Below are positions 37,806 through 47,430 of a stretch of 64,000 nucleotides of DNA, one piece after another. This DNA is from CAVRTM01 sp963724015 (lineage in GTDB: Bacteria > Actinomycetota > Actinomycetes > Actinomycetales > Dermatophilaceae), in contig CAVRTM010000012.1 of NCBI GenBank assembly GCA_963724015.1, forward strand, positions 310,001 to 374,000. Reading direction: 5' to 3'. A model generated the notes under the pieces. The model made no database searches and was not told where the DNA came from. It saw nothing but the letters and a program-made list of their open reading frames with translations. Positions within the stretch are counted from its first letter, which is position 1. Each line of letters begins with the position of its first letter. Both the position numbers and the translations under genes were made by a program.

Positions 37806-38873
37806 ATGGCCGACGACGAGACCGACCCGCGGTCGGCGCGGGCACGGCTGATGAACAGTCTGGTGCTCGGAGTGCTCCAGCAGCTCTCCGAGGCGAGCCA
37901 GCGGCCCGCGGCGGCCGCGCGTCCGCACGCGGCTGACGTCGTGCTGGGGCTGGGTGCGGTCGCGGTGGAGGCCTCCCGGCGCGTCACCGTGGGGGCCGGA
38001 CTCGTCCTCCGCCCGCTCGCGGCGATGCTGGCGCCCCCCTCCGTGGTGACTGCGACACCGACCCGCCTCCTGCGCGACCTCGCCGAACGAGGGCGCGAGG
38101 AGCGGGCGGATGTCGCGGAGGGGTTGGAGGCGCTGGCCCAGCGCATCGCCCCTCGCGTGCTGGACCGCGCGTTGAACCTGGTGGACCTGACTGACCTCGT
38201 GCGCGACCATGTCGACCTCGACACGCTGGTCGCCGACGTCGACGTGGACGCGGTTGCGGCCCGGATCGACCTCGACGCCATCCTCAACCGCGTCGACATC
38301 GACCAGATCGCCTCCCGCCTCGACGTCGACACCGTCGCCGCCCGCATCGACCTCGACGCCATCCTCAACCGCGTCGACATCGACCAGATCGCCGCCCGCC
38401 TCGACCTCGACGCCATCCTCAACCGCGTCGACATCGACCAGATCGCCTCCCGCCTCGACGTCGACACCGTCGCCGCCCGCATCGACCTCGACGCCATCCT
38501 CAACCGCGTCGACATCGACCAGATCGCCTCCCGCCTCGATCTCGACGCCGTGGTGGCGCGCCTCGACCTGGTCGCGCTGGCCGAGGTCGTCGTCGAAGGC
38601 ATCGACCTGCCTGGCATCATCCAGAGCTCGACCGGGTCCATGGCCTCCGTGGCGCGTCGTGAGGTGCGCTGGCAGGGCATAGGCGCCGACGAGCGCGTGG
38701 AGCACATCGTCGACCGGATGCTCCGCCGCGGGGAACGCCGACCTGGCATCCCGTCGGACGAGCCGCTTCCCTGGGAGGAGCAGCCGCTACCAGCGGGTGC
38801 TGTCGCGTCGTCCGCAGACCAGGACCAGCCCGCCCCCGTCCCTTCGCCGGGCGGCTACGGGCTGGAGTCCTGA
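37806..38873 (+). CDS. Protein with nonapeptide (xRxDxDxIx) tandem repeats
   Basis: A 355-residue protein without clear membrane spans. From about residue 133 to 259 it consists of 9-residue units of the pattern [ANS]R[IVL]D[IVL]D.[IV]., such as NRVDIDQIA (four times) and ARIDLDAIL (three times). After the repeats comes EGIDLPGIIQSSTGSMAS, a conserved ending seen in actinobacterial proteins encoded next to RDD genes. The RDD gene follows 12 bases downstream. Regular D and hydrophobic spacing suggests a stacked or helical repeat fold. GGAGG lies eight bases before the ATG. Function unknown. Confidence 0.75.
   Translation: MADDETDPRSARARLMNSLVLGVLQQLSEASQRPAAAARPHAADVVLGLGAVAVEASRRVTVGAGLVLRPLAAMLAPPSVVTATPTRLLRDLAERGREERADVAEGLEALAQRIAPRVLDRALNLVDLTDLVRDHVDLDTLVADVDVDAVAARIDLDAILNRVDIDQIASRLDVDTVAARIDLDAILNRVDIDQIAARLDLDAILNRVDIDQIASRLDVDTVAARIDLDAILNRVDIDQIASRLDLDAVVARLDLVALAEVVVEGIDLPGIIQSSTGSMASVARREVRWQGIGADERVEHIVDRMLRRGERRPGIPSDEPLPWEEQPLPAGAVASSADQDQPAPVPSPGGYGLES
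38259..38528 (+). repeat. 135-base tandem duplication within the nonapeptide repeats
   Basis: Codons for residues 152-196 (38259-38393) and 197-241 (38394-38528) encode the same 45 residues apart from one Ile/Leu change, and are almost identical in bases. Each 135-base block holds five 27-base units. The near identity points to recent duplication or ongoing unequal exchange. Confidence 0.85.
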
Positions 38874-38885
38874 CCGGAGCCTCCG

Positions 38886-39413
38886 ATGAGGCACCCCGGC
38901 GTCCCCGACCCCGCCAGGCCGGCGACCATCCTCGTCCCCGCGCCGGCGCGCCCCTACCAGGGGCATCGCGCCGGGATCATCACGCGCTGCGCCGCCGGGG
39001 CCGTGGACCTCGCCGTTGCCGTCCTCGCCGTCCTCGTGGCGTACGCGGGGTGGGCTGCGGCCCTGTTCCTGCTGCGTCCACGGGCGTTCCGCTTCCCGGA
39101 GCCCGCCCCCGGGTCGCTCCTGACGGCGCTGCTGGTGGTGCTGACGGCCTACCTGGCCGTCGGGTGGGTCACCACGGGTCAGACCTACGGCGCCCGGCTG
39201 ATGGGGTTGCGCGTGGTCGACCGGCACGGCCACCGACTCGGCCCGGGGCGTGCGCTCATGCGGGCGGTGCTGTGCGTCCTGTTCCCGGTGCTGCTCTTCT
39301 GGGTCCTTGTCAGCCGGGAGAACCGCTCCGTGCAGGACGTGCTGCTGCGCACCTCCGTCGTCTACGACTGGTCGCTCCAACCACCGCCCCACACCGTACG
39401 GCGGCCCGGCTGA
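38886..39413 (+). CDS. RDD family membrane protein
   Basis: A 175-residue protein. RAGIITRCAAGAVDLAVAVLAV carries the R/D positions of the first helix. TGQTYGARLMGLRVVDRHGHRLGPGRALMRAVL is the characteristic loop, and ENRSVQDVLLRTSVVYDW ends it. Three membrane helices are visible. RDD proteins are poorly understood; some act in ion exchange. It is paired with the repeat protein, likely as one operon, and the two interrupt the flagellar locus on the opposite strand. Confidence 0.83.
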   Translation: MRHPGVPDPARPATILVPAPARPYQGHRAGIITRCAAGAVDLAVAVLAVLVAYAGWAAALFLLRPRAFRFPEPAPGSLLTALLVVLTAYLAVGWVTTGQTYGARLMGLRVVDRHGHRLGPGRALMRAVLCVLFPVLLFWVLVSRENRSVQDVLLRTSVVYDWSLQPPPHTVRRPG

Positions 39414-39562
39414 CGACCGGCCGCAGCCGTCAATCGAGCTGCCGCTCCAGGTGATTCGCACTGGCATGGGAGCTGTCTCTCCCCGCGACCCGCCACACCC
39501 GGCGGGTGGCACCGGCACGCGCCGAGAAGGTGACGGCACGACGTGCGCACCCCTGCCCGCGA

Positions 39563-39594
39563 AGTGGCTCCCTCTGGTCGACCAGGGAGCCACT
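39563..39594. terminator. Hairpin terminator after flgE
   Basis: AGTGGCTCCCT at 39563-39573 and its complement at 39584-39594 form an 11-base stem around a ten-base loop that is itself partly palindromic. It lies 17 bases past the flgE stop and also downstream of the RDD gene. Confidence 0.7.
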
Positions 39595-39610
39595 CCGCGG
39601 TCCGGTTCTC

Positions 39611-40866
39611 CTATCGCTTGAGGTTGACGAGGTCCTGCAGCAGCTCGTCGGAGGCCGTGATGATCTTGGAGTTCGCCTGGAAACCGCGCTGGGCGACGAT
39701 CAGGTTGGTGAACTCCTGGGCGAGGTCGACGTTGCTCATCTCCAGGGCGCCGCTGGCGAGCGTGCCGCGGCCGCCGTTGCCGGCCGTGCCGATGGCCGCC
39801 GCGCCCGGAGCTGGCGTTGCCGGCGTAGAGGGAGCCGGAGACCTTCTCCAGGCCGGGCGGGTTGGTGAACGACGCCACGGCGACCTGGCCGAGCGTCTCG
39901 CGCAGGCCGTTGGAGAACACACCGATGAGCTGGCCGGCCGGGTCGATGGTGAAGGACTCCAGGGTGCCCATCGTCCGCGCCGTCCTGGTCGACCGTGGCA
40001 GCCGTGTCGGCCGAGGCGAACTGCGTCGAGCGGACGGGTGGCGGTGCCCAGGGTGACCTGCACGTTGGCGCCGAACGCGTGCCCGGCGCCGTTCAGCTGG
40101 GCCGCGCTGAGGGTGGCCGTCGTGGTGGGGGCGAAGGTCTGGTTGGCCCCGTCCCACTTCAGGTTGGCGCTGCCCACCTGCACGGCCTTGCCGGTCGGCG
40201 TCGGGCACGGTGACGCTCAGGCTCCAGGCGTCCGCAGCCGGTCTTGGTGTAGGTCATCGTGGCGGGCACCGCCTGTGCCCTGGCTGTCGTAGATGTCGAT
40301 CGAGCTGGAGGACGTCGTGCCGACGGCCGCCGCTGACGGCAGGTTGCCGCCGACGTTGACGTTGCCGCGTCTGCCGCGGCGGGACGGTCTGGCCGATCGG
40401 GAGCTTCAGCGCGCCGACGGGGGCGTTGGTGTTCACCTGGCCGCCCGTGGCGCCCCAGCCCTGGACGACGGCGCCGTCGGGGTTGACCAGCTGGCCCGAA
40501 GCGTCGAAGGAGAACGCGCCGGCGCGGCTGTAGAACGTCTGCCCGTCCTGCTTGACCACGAAGAAGCCGTCGCCCTGCAGCGCCACGTCGGTGGCCCGGC
40601 CGGTGACCTGGGTGTTGCCCTGGCCGAAGTTGGTGGTGATGCCGCCGACGCGCACGCCGAGGCCGACCTGCGCCGGGTTGGTGCCGCCGCGCAGACCCTG
40701 CGGGCCACCGCCGGCGCGCACGACCTGGCTGAGGGTGTCCTCGAACACCGTCGAGCTGCTCTTGAAGCCGGCCGTGTTGACGTTGGCGATGTTGTTGCCG
40801 ACGACGTCCATCATCGTCTGGTGGCTGCGCAGGCCGGAGACCGCCGGAGAAGAGAGAGCGAAGCAT
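39611..40866 (-). CDS. flgE: Flagellar hook protein FlgE (about eight probable indels)
   Basis: Pieces in all three frames assemble a hook protein of about 415 residues. They are MLRSLFS; then SHQTMMDVVGNNIANVNTAGFKSSSTVFEDTL to ALKLPIGQTVPP; NVNVGG to IDIYDSQGT; VPATMTYTKT; VQVGSANLKWDG to VTLGTA; LESFTIDPAGQLIGVFSNGLRETLG; and finally MSNVDLAQEFTNLIVAQRGFQANSKIITASDELLQDLVNLKR. Breaks lie near 40843, 40370, 40272, 40247, 40195, 40030, 39980 and 39807, nearly all one extra G or C in a short run. Removing eight bases gives an open gene of normal length. Confidence 0.85.
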
Positions 40867-40901
40867 GTCGTGGGTTCCTTTGCGGGAGTAGTGGTCCGGC
40901 G

Positions 40902-41368
40902 TCAGCCGGCGAGTGGGTGCTCGAGCTGGCAGGAGGTGATTTCGTGATCGGCGGACAGCGGCACCTGCGGCCGCGCCGATCGCGAGGACCGGCCCACCGG
41001 TGGTGAGCCGCAGGGAGTCCACGACGCCGTGCAGCGTCTGGTCCCCCACGGTGTAGGAGACGCTGCGCCCCACGAGCGCGATGGCGCTGGTGGCCTGCTG
41101 CTCGCTGAGCATCTGGGTGTTCTGGTCGGCGAGCTGCTGCAGCTTCTCGACCATCTGGAACTGCGCCGTCTGGGCCATCATCGCCGTGGTGTCGGCCGGC
41201 TTGCTCGGGTCCTGGTACTTCAGCTGGGCGACGAGCAGCTTCAGGAACGTGTCGCTGCCCATGGCGTCGGTGCCGCTGGGTGCGGTCGCCCCGCTGCCGG
41301 ACGAGCCGGCCAGCGCCTGGGTGACGGTCATGCTCGGCTGCGCCGGTGGCGCCGATCGGGTCAGTCAT
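40902..41368 (-). CDS. flgD: Flagellar hook capping protein FlgD (two probable indels)
   Basis: About 154 residues after correction. The core reads GSDTFLKLLVAQLKYQDPSKPADTTAMMAQTAQFQMVEKL, the FlgD signature, then ALVGRSVSYTVGDQ. An extra base near 41345 separates the start MTDPIGAT (GAGGAG upstream of the ATG at 41368) from SMTVTQALAGSS. Another near 40970 separates GPVLAIG from the end TSCQLEHPLAG. It caps the growing hook. Short, lacking the long C-terminal Ig-like part of enteric FlgD, as in other actinomycetes. Confidence 0.88.
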
Positions 41369-41378
41369 CGTCTGCTCC

Positions 41379-42760
41379 TCACATTCTCAGGTCGAGCGCG
41401 GTGGATCCGGCGGGGGTGGGAACGAGCGGGCCGGTCCCCGCGAGCAGGGCCCCGGTCGCGGCGACGCGGACGGCGAACGGCTGCGGGCGGCGTGCCGTCG
41501 CGCTGCCGGGGATCGGCCCCGCCGGAGCCGACCTCCATCGAGCCGGTCCGCAGGCCCTGGTCCTCGAGCTGGCGGCGCAGGTCCGACAGGCCGTCGCGCA
41601 GGGCGTCCTGCGCGGCCGGGTCGGGGCTGTGCAGCTGGACCGAGATCTCGCCGTGGCGCACGTCGACGGTGACCTGCACGGCTCCGAGGTCGTGCGGGTG
41701 CAGCTGCAGCTGGACGGCGTAGCTCCCGTCGTCCCCCCGCAGCAGCGGGCCGACTGCGGCGAACACCTGGCTGCTGCACCGGGACGGGCAGCGCCGCGGC
41801 GTGCGCGGTGCCGGTGCGGATGCCGGCGCACCGGCAGGAGCCGGGACGACGGTCGTCGGTGCCACCTGCCCCGGGTGCACCGTGGCGGCCGGCGACGGAC
41901 GGGCCGGCTGCCGCCGCGGTCCGCGCCGGCGGCGACCGAGAGCGCCGGTGCCGTGGTGTCCGCGTCGGTGAGGACGCCGGCGCGGCGTGCTTCCCGCGGC
42001 CTGGTCCGGCACCTGCGGCGTCGCGGTCGGCGTCGTTCGCGATCTGGCCGGTTCGCCACATCGTTCGCGGCGTCGTGGTGTCCCGGAACGGTTGCGCCGT
42101 CGCGGTTCGCCTTCCCGGAGCCCGCGGCCTGGGGTTCGTGGCCGGGGCTCCCGGCCTTCGGTCGCACCGCTGGACGTCGTCGGCGACGGCGTCGGGCCTC
42201 GGGCTCGCGGCCGGTTCGCGGCCGTGGGGTTCACGACGGGTCACCGTGGCGTCGGCGGGCTCCGGCCGTGGCGACGGCGCGTCACGGTGCTGGGTCACGG
42301 ACGTCGGGCTCGCGGCGAGGGCTGCGTCCTCGGGCTGGCGCCGTCGGGGCCGGCCGTGCCGGTCGGCGGGTCGGGCACCGTCGCTGCCGGAGCCTGCTGG
42401 CCGCCCATCGCCGCTGTCGTCGGCGTCCGGCACGACGGCCGGCTCGGCGCCGCCACCGGGCCGTGACCTGCCGCTGGTGGAACGACCGGCGCGCCGCCGC
42501 CACGAGGGCACCGGCGAGCTCCGGCGGTGGCTCGGCGGGTCGTCCTGGCGGGTCGGTCGGTCCTGCGCTCCACGCTTCGCGGTTGCCGGCCCGGCCGGGT
42601 GGCCCTGCCGCTCCGCGGGCGTGTGGCTGGCCAGCACCGCACCGAAGGAACCCTGCTCGCGTCCCCTGGCGGCGTCCTGCACGCCGGTGCGGACGTCGCG
42701 TCGACACCCGCGGGTGTGGGCGCAGCGGTGCGGCGGCGGAATGGCGGTGGCCGCGCTCAT
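41379..42760 (-). CDS. fliK: Flagellar hook-length control protein FliK (at least two probable indels)
   Basis: About 460 residues after correction. The conserved C-terminal domain reads YAVQLQLHPHDLGAVQVTVDVRHGEISVQLHSPDPAAQDALRDGLSDLRRQLEDQGL, then in the next frame FAVRVAATGALLAGTGPLVPTP to LDLRM. One break lies near 41510 and at least one more in the Pro/Arg-rich middle (41800-42500), where the frame cannot be followed by eye. The start MSAATAIPP at 42760 overlaps the previous stop as ATGA, and flgD follows after 10 bases. FliK measures hook length and triggers the FlhB switch. Confidence 0.8.
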
Positions 42761-43911
42761 GCGGCAGCTCCCGTCATGGCGGCCTGGACCTTGGTCACGT
42801 AGGCCTGGGTCTCGGCGTACGGCGGCACCCCGTTGTAGCGGTTGACCGCCCCGGGACCGGCGTTGTACGCCGCGAGCGCCAGGGGGACCGAGCCGTAGGT
42901 GCGCAGGTGGCTCGCCAGCAGGCGCGCCGCGCCGTCGACCGCCTGCGCCGGGTCCATCGGGTCGACCCCGAGCCCGCGTGCCGTCGACGGCATGAGCTGC
43001 ATCAGGCCCCGCGCGCCCGGCGCCGCTGACGGCGGAGCGGTTGAACCCGCTCTCCACCTTGGCCACGGCGGCCAGCAGGCGCCGGCGAGACGCCGTACCG
43101 GCGACCGGCCTGCTCGAACAGGCTGCGGTACGCCGCGGGGGCGGCGGCGAGCGCCGGGGACGACGACGCCGCCGCCGCCATGCCGGCCGGCACACGCGGC
43201 GGCGCCGGCGACCGCGGTGCGGGTCCACCGGGGCGCTGTCCGGAAGGACCCGCCGGATCGTGCTCGGCGTGCGGTAGACGTCCTGCACCTTGACCACGTC
43301 GCCGGTCTTGGGCGCCACGATCATCTTGTGGTCGCCGATGTAGATGCCGATGTGGTCGGCCGGCGTCCCGAAGCAGAGCAGGTCGCCGGGCCGGGCCTGC
43401 GCCAGGCCGGGCACGGCCTGCCCGACGTGGGCCTGGTCCTGGCTCACCCGCGGCAGGTCGATGCCGAGGTCGGCGTAGACCCGCTGCACCAGCCCGGAGC
43501 AGTCCAGGCCCTTGGCCGGGTCGGTGCCACCCCAGACGTAGGGGATGCCGAGGTACTTGCGGGCGTCGGCCACGACCTGGTCGCCGGTGACGACTGGCGG
43601 GCTGCCCTGCGGCTGTCGGCGCGTCAGCGGAGGGACGCGGCGCGTGGACGGCGCGGGTCGCCGGTCGTCGCGGCACTCTCCTGCCAGCCGGGCGAGCGCC
43701 GCCGCGAAGTCACCGGCGCCCGGCCGGCTGGCCGCTGCGCCCCCCGCGGTGACGCCGGCTGCGGCACCACCGCCGGCGCTGCGACTGACCGTGCTGGTGC
43801 CGGCCGTGCCGCGGGTGGACACGGCGTCGCGAGCGGCGCCGACACGAAACGTCCCTGGATCTCGGCGATGCGGGCCTGCACCGCGGCGGGCCCGAAGGTC
43901 TCGACGCTCAC
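42757..43911 (-). CDS. NlpC/P60 endopeptidase fused to a lytic transglycosylase (four probable indels)
   Basis: About 383 residues after correction. The N-terminus SVETFGPAAVQARIAEIQGRF is followed by a C40 peptidase domain with YLGIPYVWGGTDPAKGLDCSGLVQ (catalytic Cys) and DHIGIYIGDHKMIVAPKTG (His). A transglycosylase domain with LLAAVAKVESGFNRSAVS (catalytic Glu) and GLMQLMPSTARGLG then AYNAGPGAV follows. Breaks lie near 43823, 43235, 43085 and 43025. GTG at 43911 with AGGGGAGG upstream overlaps the fliJ stop. It probably opens the wall for the rod and hook, as FlgJ does elsewhere. Confidence 0.87.
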
Positions 43912-44380
43912 GCGGTCCTCCCCTGCCGTGGCGGTCCGCCCGGAGGCCGACTCCTCCGCGGTGCGCTGGTCGGCGGCGAGCCGGGCCAGCCGGTCCGCCT
44001 CGCGGCCCCGCTCATCGAGCCGCTCCAGCGCGGCCAGTCGCATCGCGGCAGCGCTCCAGGCCGTCCGGGCCACGTCGCTGGCCGACTGCGCCTGCGTCAC
44101 CCCGGCGCCGGCGACGCGCACCGTCCCGGCCAGCGCCTCGTGCCGGCGCCGCGTGCCCAGGAAGTCGCGGCAGCGCGCGTCGGGTACGACGCCCACCGCG
44201 TCCGTGTCGTGAGGGGCGGCACCGGTCGGCGGCGACGGCGTACTCCCGAGAGGCCTGCTCGAGCACGCCGCGCGCGGCCCGCTCGGCGTGTGCGGCTGCC
44301 GCGAGGCGGCCGCGGCCGGTCTCCTCCTCGATGCGGCGGACCCGCAGCAGCGTGTCCAGGCGCGACGTACGGGCGCTCAT
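43908..44380 (-). CDS. fliJ: Flagellar export chaperone FliJ (probable indels)
   Basis: About 156 residues, largely coiled coil. It starts MSARTSRLDTLLRVRRIEEETGRGRLAAAAHAER, overlapping the fliI stop as ATGA. It continues in another frame with LAGTVRVAGAGVTQAQSASD and LERLDERGREADRLARLAADQRTAEE. Breaks lie near 44210 and near 43945. Correcting both puts the stop at 43908, overlapping the GTG of the next gene. FliJ links the FliI ATPase to FlhA. Confidence 0.78.
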
Positions 44381-45711
44381 GCCGACACCGCCAGGGCGTG
44401 CAGCGCGCTCCAGCTGACCGAGGGGTCGGCGACGTCGTCGATCCCCTGCCGCAGGAACGCGTCGATCGCCTCGGACGAGGCCAGGGCGCGGTCCACGAGC
44501 GGGTTCGACCCGGGCACGTACGCGCCGATCTCGACCAGGTCCTTCGCGTCGCGCCGGGCGGCGAGCAGCTGGCGCAGGACGGTGGCGTCGGCCCGCTGCT
44601 CGGGGCTGGTGATGGCGTTGACGCTGCGGGAGATCGACTCGAGCACGTCGATGCTCGGGAAGTGCCCGGCGGTGGCCAGGCGGCGGTCGAGCACGACGTG
44701 GCCGTCCAGGATCGACCGCGCCGCGTCGGCGATCGGGTCGTTCATGTCATCGCCCTCGACCAGCACCGTGTAGAGGCCGGTGATGCTGCCCCGGGCGGCG
44801 GTGCCGGCCCGCTCGAGCAGCTGCGGCAGCAGCCCGAAGACCGACGGCGGGTAGCCGCGGGTGGCCGGCGGCTCGCCGGCGGCCAGACCGACCTCGCGCT
44901 GGGCCATGGCGACGCGGGTGACGCTGTCCATGCACAGCAGGACGTCCTCCCCCTGGTCGCGGAACCACTCGGCGATCCGGGTCGCGGTGAACGCCGCGCG
45001 CAGGCGCACCAGCGCGGGCTCGTCGGAGGTCGCGACGACCACGACGGAGCGCGCCAGGCCCTCGGGCCCGAGGTCGCGCTCGACGAACTCGCGGACCTCC
45101 CGGCCGCGCTCACCCACCAGCGCGAGGACGCAGATCGGCGCGTCGGTGCCGCGGATGATCATCGACAGCGTGCTCGACTTGCCGACGCCCGAGCCGGCGA
45201 AGATGCCGATCCGCTGGCCGCGTCCGCACGGCACCAGCGTGTCGAGGGCCCGCACTCCCAGGCCCATCTGCGTGTCGATCCGGGCCCTGCTCATGGCGAC
45301 CGGGGGGATGCCGTCCACGCCGGTCGGTACGACGTCGCGCAGCGCCGGGCCGCCGTCCATGGGGCGGCCCAGGGCGTCGACGACCCGCCCGAGCAGGCCG
45401 GGCCCGATCGGCACCATGAGGGGGCCGCCGGTGGCGACCACCCGGTTGCCCCGCCGTACGCCGCGCAGGTCCGAGACGGGCATGCACGTGGCCACCTCGT
45501 CGTGCAGGGCGACCACCTCGGCCAGGATCGGCCCGGTGTCGCCGTCGAGCTGGACGGCCTCGCCCACGCCGAGGTCCAGCCCGGCGACGTCGACGCTGAG
45601 GCCCACGGCACGGGTCACCCGCCCGGCGACGGTGGGGGCCGCGGCGTGCAGCAGCCGGTCGAGCGTGCCGGTGGCGGGAGGCACGGCAGCCTCCGTGAGG
45701 GAGGTGGTCAT
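44377..45711 (-). CDS. fliI: Flagellar export ATPase FliI
   Basis: An intact 444-residue ATPase. Walker A is GIFAGSGVGKSS, with VGERGREVREFVE after it, the Walker B strand VLLCMDSVTRVAMAQREVGLA, and the GYPPSVFGLLPQLLERAG motif of flagellar and type III ATPases. The start at 45711 overlaps the fliH stop as ATGA. It energises loading of export substrates. Confidence 0.97.
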   Translation of the reverse strand: MTTSLTEAAVPPATGTLDRLLHAAAPTVAGRVTRAVGLSVDVAGLDLGVGEAVQLDGDTGPILAEVVALHDEVATCMPVSDLRGVRRGNRVVATGGPLMVPIGPGLLGRVVDALGRPMDGGPALRDVVPTGVDGIPPVAMSRARIDTQMGLGVRALDTLVPCGRGQRIGIFAGSGVGKSSTLSMIIRGTDAPICVLALVGERGREVREFVERDLGPEGLARSVVVVATSDEPALVRLRAAFTATRIAEWFRDQGEDVLLCMDSVTRVAMAQREVGLAAGEPPATRGYPPSVFGLLPQLLERAGTAARGSITGLYTVLVEGDDMNDPIADAARSILDGHVVLDRRLATAGHFPSIDVLESISRSVNAITSPEQRADATVLRQLLAARRDAKDLVEIGAYVPGSNPLVDRALASSEAIDAFLRQGIDDVADPSVSWSALHALAVSA

Positions 45712-46427
45712 GAGGCCAGCACCTCGCGCAGGCGCTCGAGCGCAGGACCGAGCCGGGCGTCGACGGTCCGGTCGCCCGCCTCGGCGACGCAACCGCCGGC
45801 CTCGACCGCCGGGTCGGCGACGAGGACGACGTGCCCGCCCGGCAGCGCGGTCGACAGGTCCGGCAGGGTCGCGGCGTCGTCGGGGTGCACGCGCACGGTG
45901 ACGGCAGCCTGTCGCGGCACGAGGGCCAGCGCCCGCAGGACGGCGTCGAGCGCCGGCACGGCGGCCAGCTCGAGGTGTCGGCCGACGAGCGCCTCGGCGA
46001 TGGCCACCGCCATCGCCGCGACCTGCCGGTCGATCGCCTGCAGCACCGGGGCCTCGCGCGCGTCGAGGTCGGCGGCGGCACGGTGCAGCTGCTCGAGTGC
46101 GGCGGACCACTGGCGGTCGCGCGTCGCGGCCGCCTCGGCCTCACGCTCCCGGCGCGCCTGCGTCTCCTCGGCGGCGGCGGCGAGGGCCTCGCGCACCCCG
46201 GCGTCGTACCCGTCGCGGTGGCCCTGCTGCCAGCCGGCGTCGGCGGCGCGGCGCTCGGCCTCGGCGACCACGGCCTCCAGTGCCGGGTCGACCAGGCGCG
46301 GGTCGGGGCTGAACCGGCCCACGAACGGGCTCGTGCGCAGGTCCGCGGAGATCCGCGCCGGGCGCGCGGTGCCGGTCGAGGCACCGCGCAGCACCGTGCT
46401 GCGCTGCAGCTCAGAGGACGAAGTCAT
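45708..46427 (-). CDS. fliH: Flagellar assembly protein FliH
   Basis: A 239-residue protein. The central helix is rich in Ala, Glu and Arg and contains GWQQGHRDGYDAGVREAL, close to the GxxxG repeats of FliH. The C-terminal part VTVRVHPDDAATLPDL, then GGHVVLVADPAVEAGGCVAEA, matches the FliI-binding domain. It starts 17 bases inside fliG and is coupled to fliI. It regulates the ATPase. Confidence 0.93.
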   Translation of the reverse strand: MTSSSELQRSTVLRGASTGTARPARISADLRTSPFVGRFSPDPRLVDPALEAVVAEAERRAADAGWQQGHRDGYDAGVREALAAAAEETQARREREAEAAATRDRQWSAALEQLHRAAADLDAREAPVLQAIDRQVAAMAVAIAEALVGRHLELAAVPALDAVLRALALVPRQAAVTVRVHPDDAATLPDLSTALPGGHVVLVADPAVEAGGCVAEAGDRTVDARLGPALERLREVLAS

Positions 46428-47428
46428 CGCCGGCTCCCCTGGAGACGACGATGTCGCCGGACTCCTCGAGCGCGCGGACCTGGCGGATGATCGCCGCCTG
46501 CGCCTCCTCGACCTGCTTGACCCGCACCGGGCCGAGCACGTCCATGTCCTCGACGAGCGCGACACCGGCCCGCTCGGACATGTTCGCGACGAACTTCTCG
46601 CGCACGTCCTCCTTGACGCCCTTGAGGGCGACCGCCAGGTCCTTGGTGTCGATGGACCGCAGCAGCACCTGCACCGCGCGGTCCTCGAGCTGGCGGATGT
46701 CCTCGAACATGAACATGCGCGCCCGCACCTCCTCGGCCAGCTCGCTGCTGCGCTGCTCGAGCCCCTCCAGGATGAGCCGCTCGGTGCTGCGGTCGCTGTG
46801 GTTGATGATGTCGACCAGGGGCTGCAGGCCGCCGACCGGCGCGGACTCGTTCGGCTGCAGCACCGTGGACAGGCGCCGCTGCAGGTGGGACTCGACCTGC
46901 TTGACGATGTCGGGCGAGGTCCGGTCCATGACGGCGAGGCGGTGGGCGATGTCGGCCTGGACCGGCTCGGGCAGGCCGCTGAGGACCACCGCGGCCTGCT
47001 TGGCCTCCATGTGCGCGAGGACGAGGGTGATGGTCTGCGGGTGCTCGTCCTGCAGGAACGACAGCACCATCTGCGGCTCGACCCGGCGCAGGAACTGGAA
47101 CGGCATCTCGACGAGCACGGCCTTGAGGCGGGCCAGCACCTCCCGCGCCTTGTCCGGGCCGAGGGTGGCGACGAGCACCTCCTCGGCGTACGCGAGGCCG
47201 CCCTGGGCGTAGTAGTGGCGCGCGGCGGCGAGCTCCTGGAACTCGAGGAGGACCGAGCTCGGCCACGTCGGCGTCGATCTCCTCCAGCCGGGCGATCTCG
47301 GCGGTGAGGACCTCGACCTCGGGCTCGCGCAGGGACTTCAGCACCTGGGCCGAGTGGTCCTTGCCGAGCTGGACGAGCAGGACCGCGGCCTTGCGCAGCC
47401 CGGTCATCTCCTGGACGGTGGTGGTCAT
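46411..47428 (-). CDS. fliG: Flagellar motor switch protein FliG (one inserted base)
   Basis: 338 residues after correction. MTTTVQEMTGLRKAAVLLVQLGKDHSAQVLKSL begins it. After a break near 47265, the second frame gives VATLGPDKAREVLARL, EHPQTITLVLAHM, MFMFEDIRQLEDRAVQVLLRSID and LKGVKEDVREKFVANMSERA. These include the EHPQT motif and the torque helix charged residues. It couples the MotA stator to rotor rotation. It starts two bases after the fliF stop. Confidence 0.93.
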
Positions 47429-47430
47429 GG

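Noticed and set aside
38259..38528. CRISPR-like array
   Set aside because: The repeats are contiguous 27-base coding units without spacers, in frame with a protein.
37761..38749. Minus-strand frames over the nonapeptide repeats with their own regular repeats
   Set aside because: Their regularity is the mirror image of the plus-strand repeats; the plus strand has a ribosome site and a conserved ending.
43624..44196. A 190-codon frame joining the end of fliJ to the start of the NlpC gene
   Set aside because: It fuses two genes only because indels remove the fliJ stop; the GTG at 43911 with AGGGGAGG marks a separate gene.
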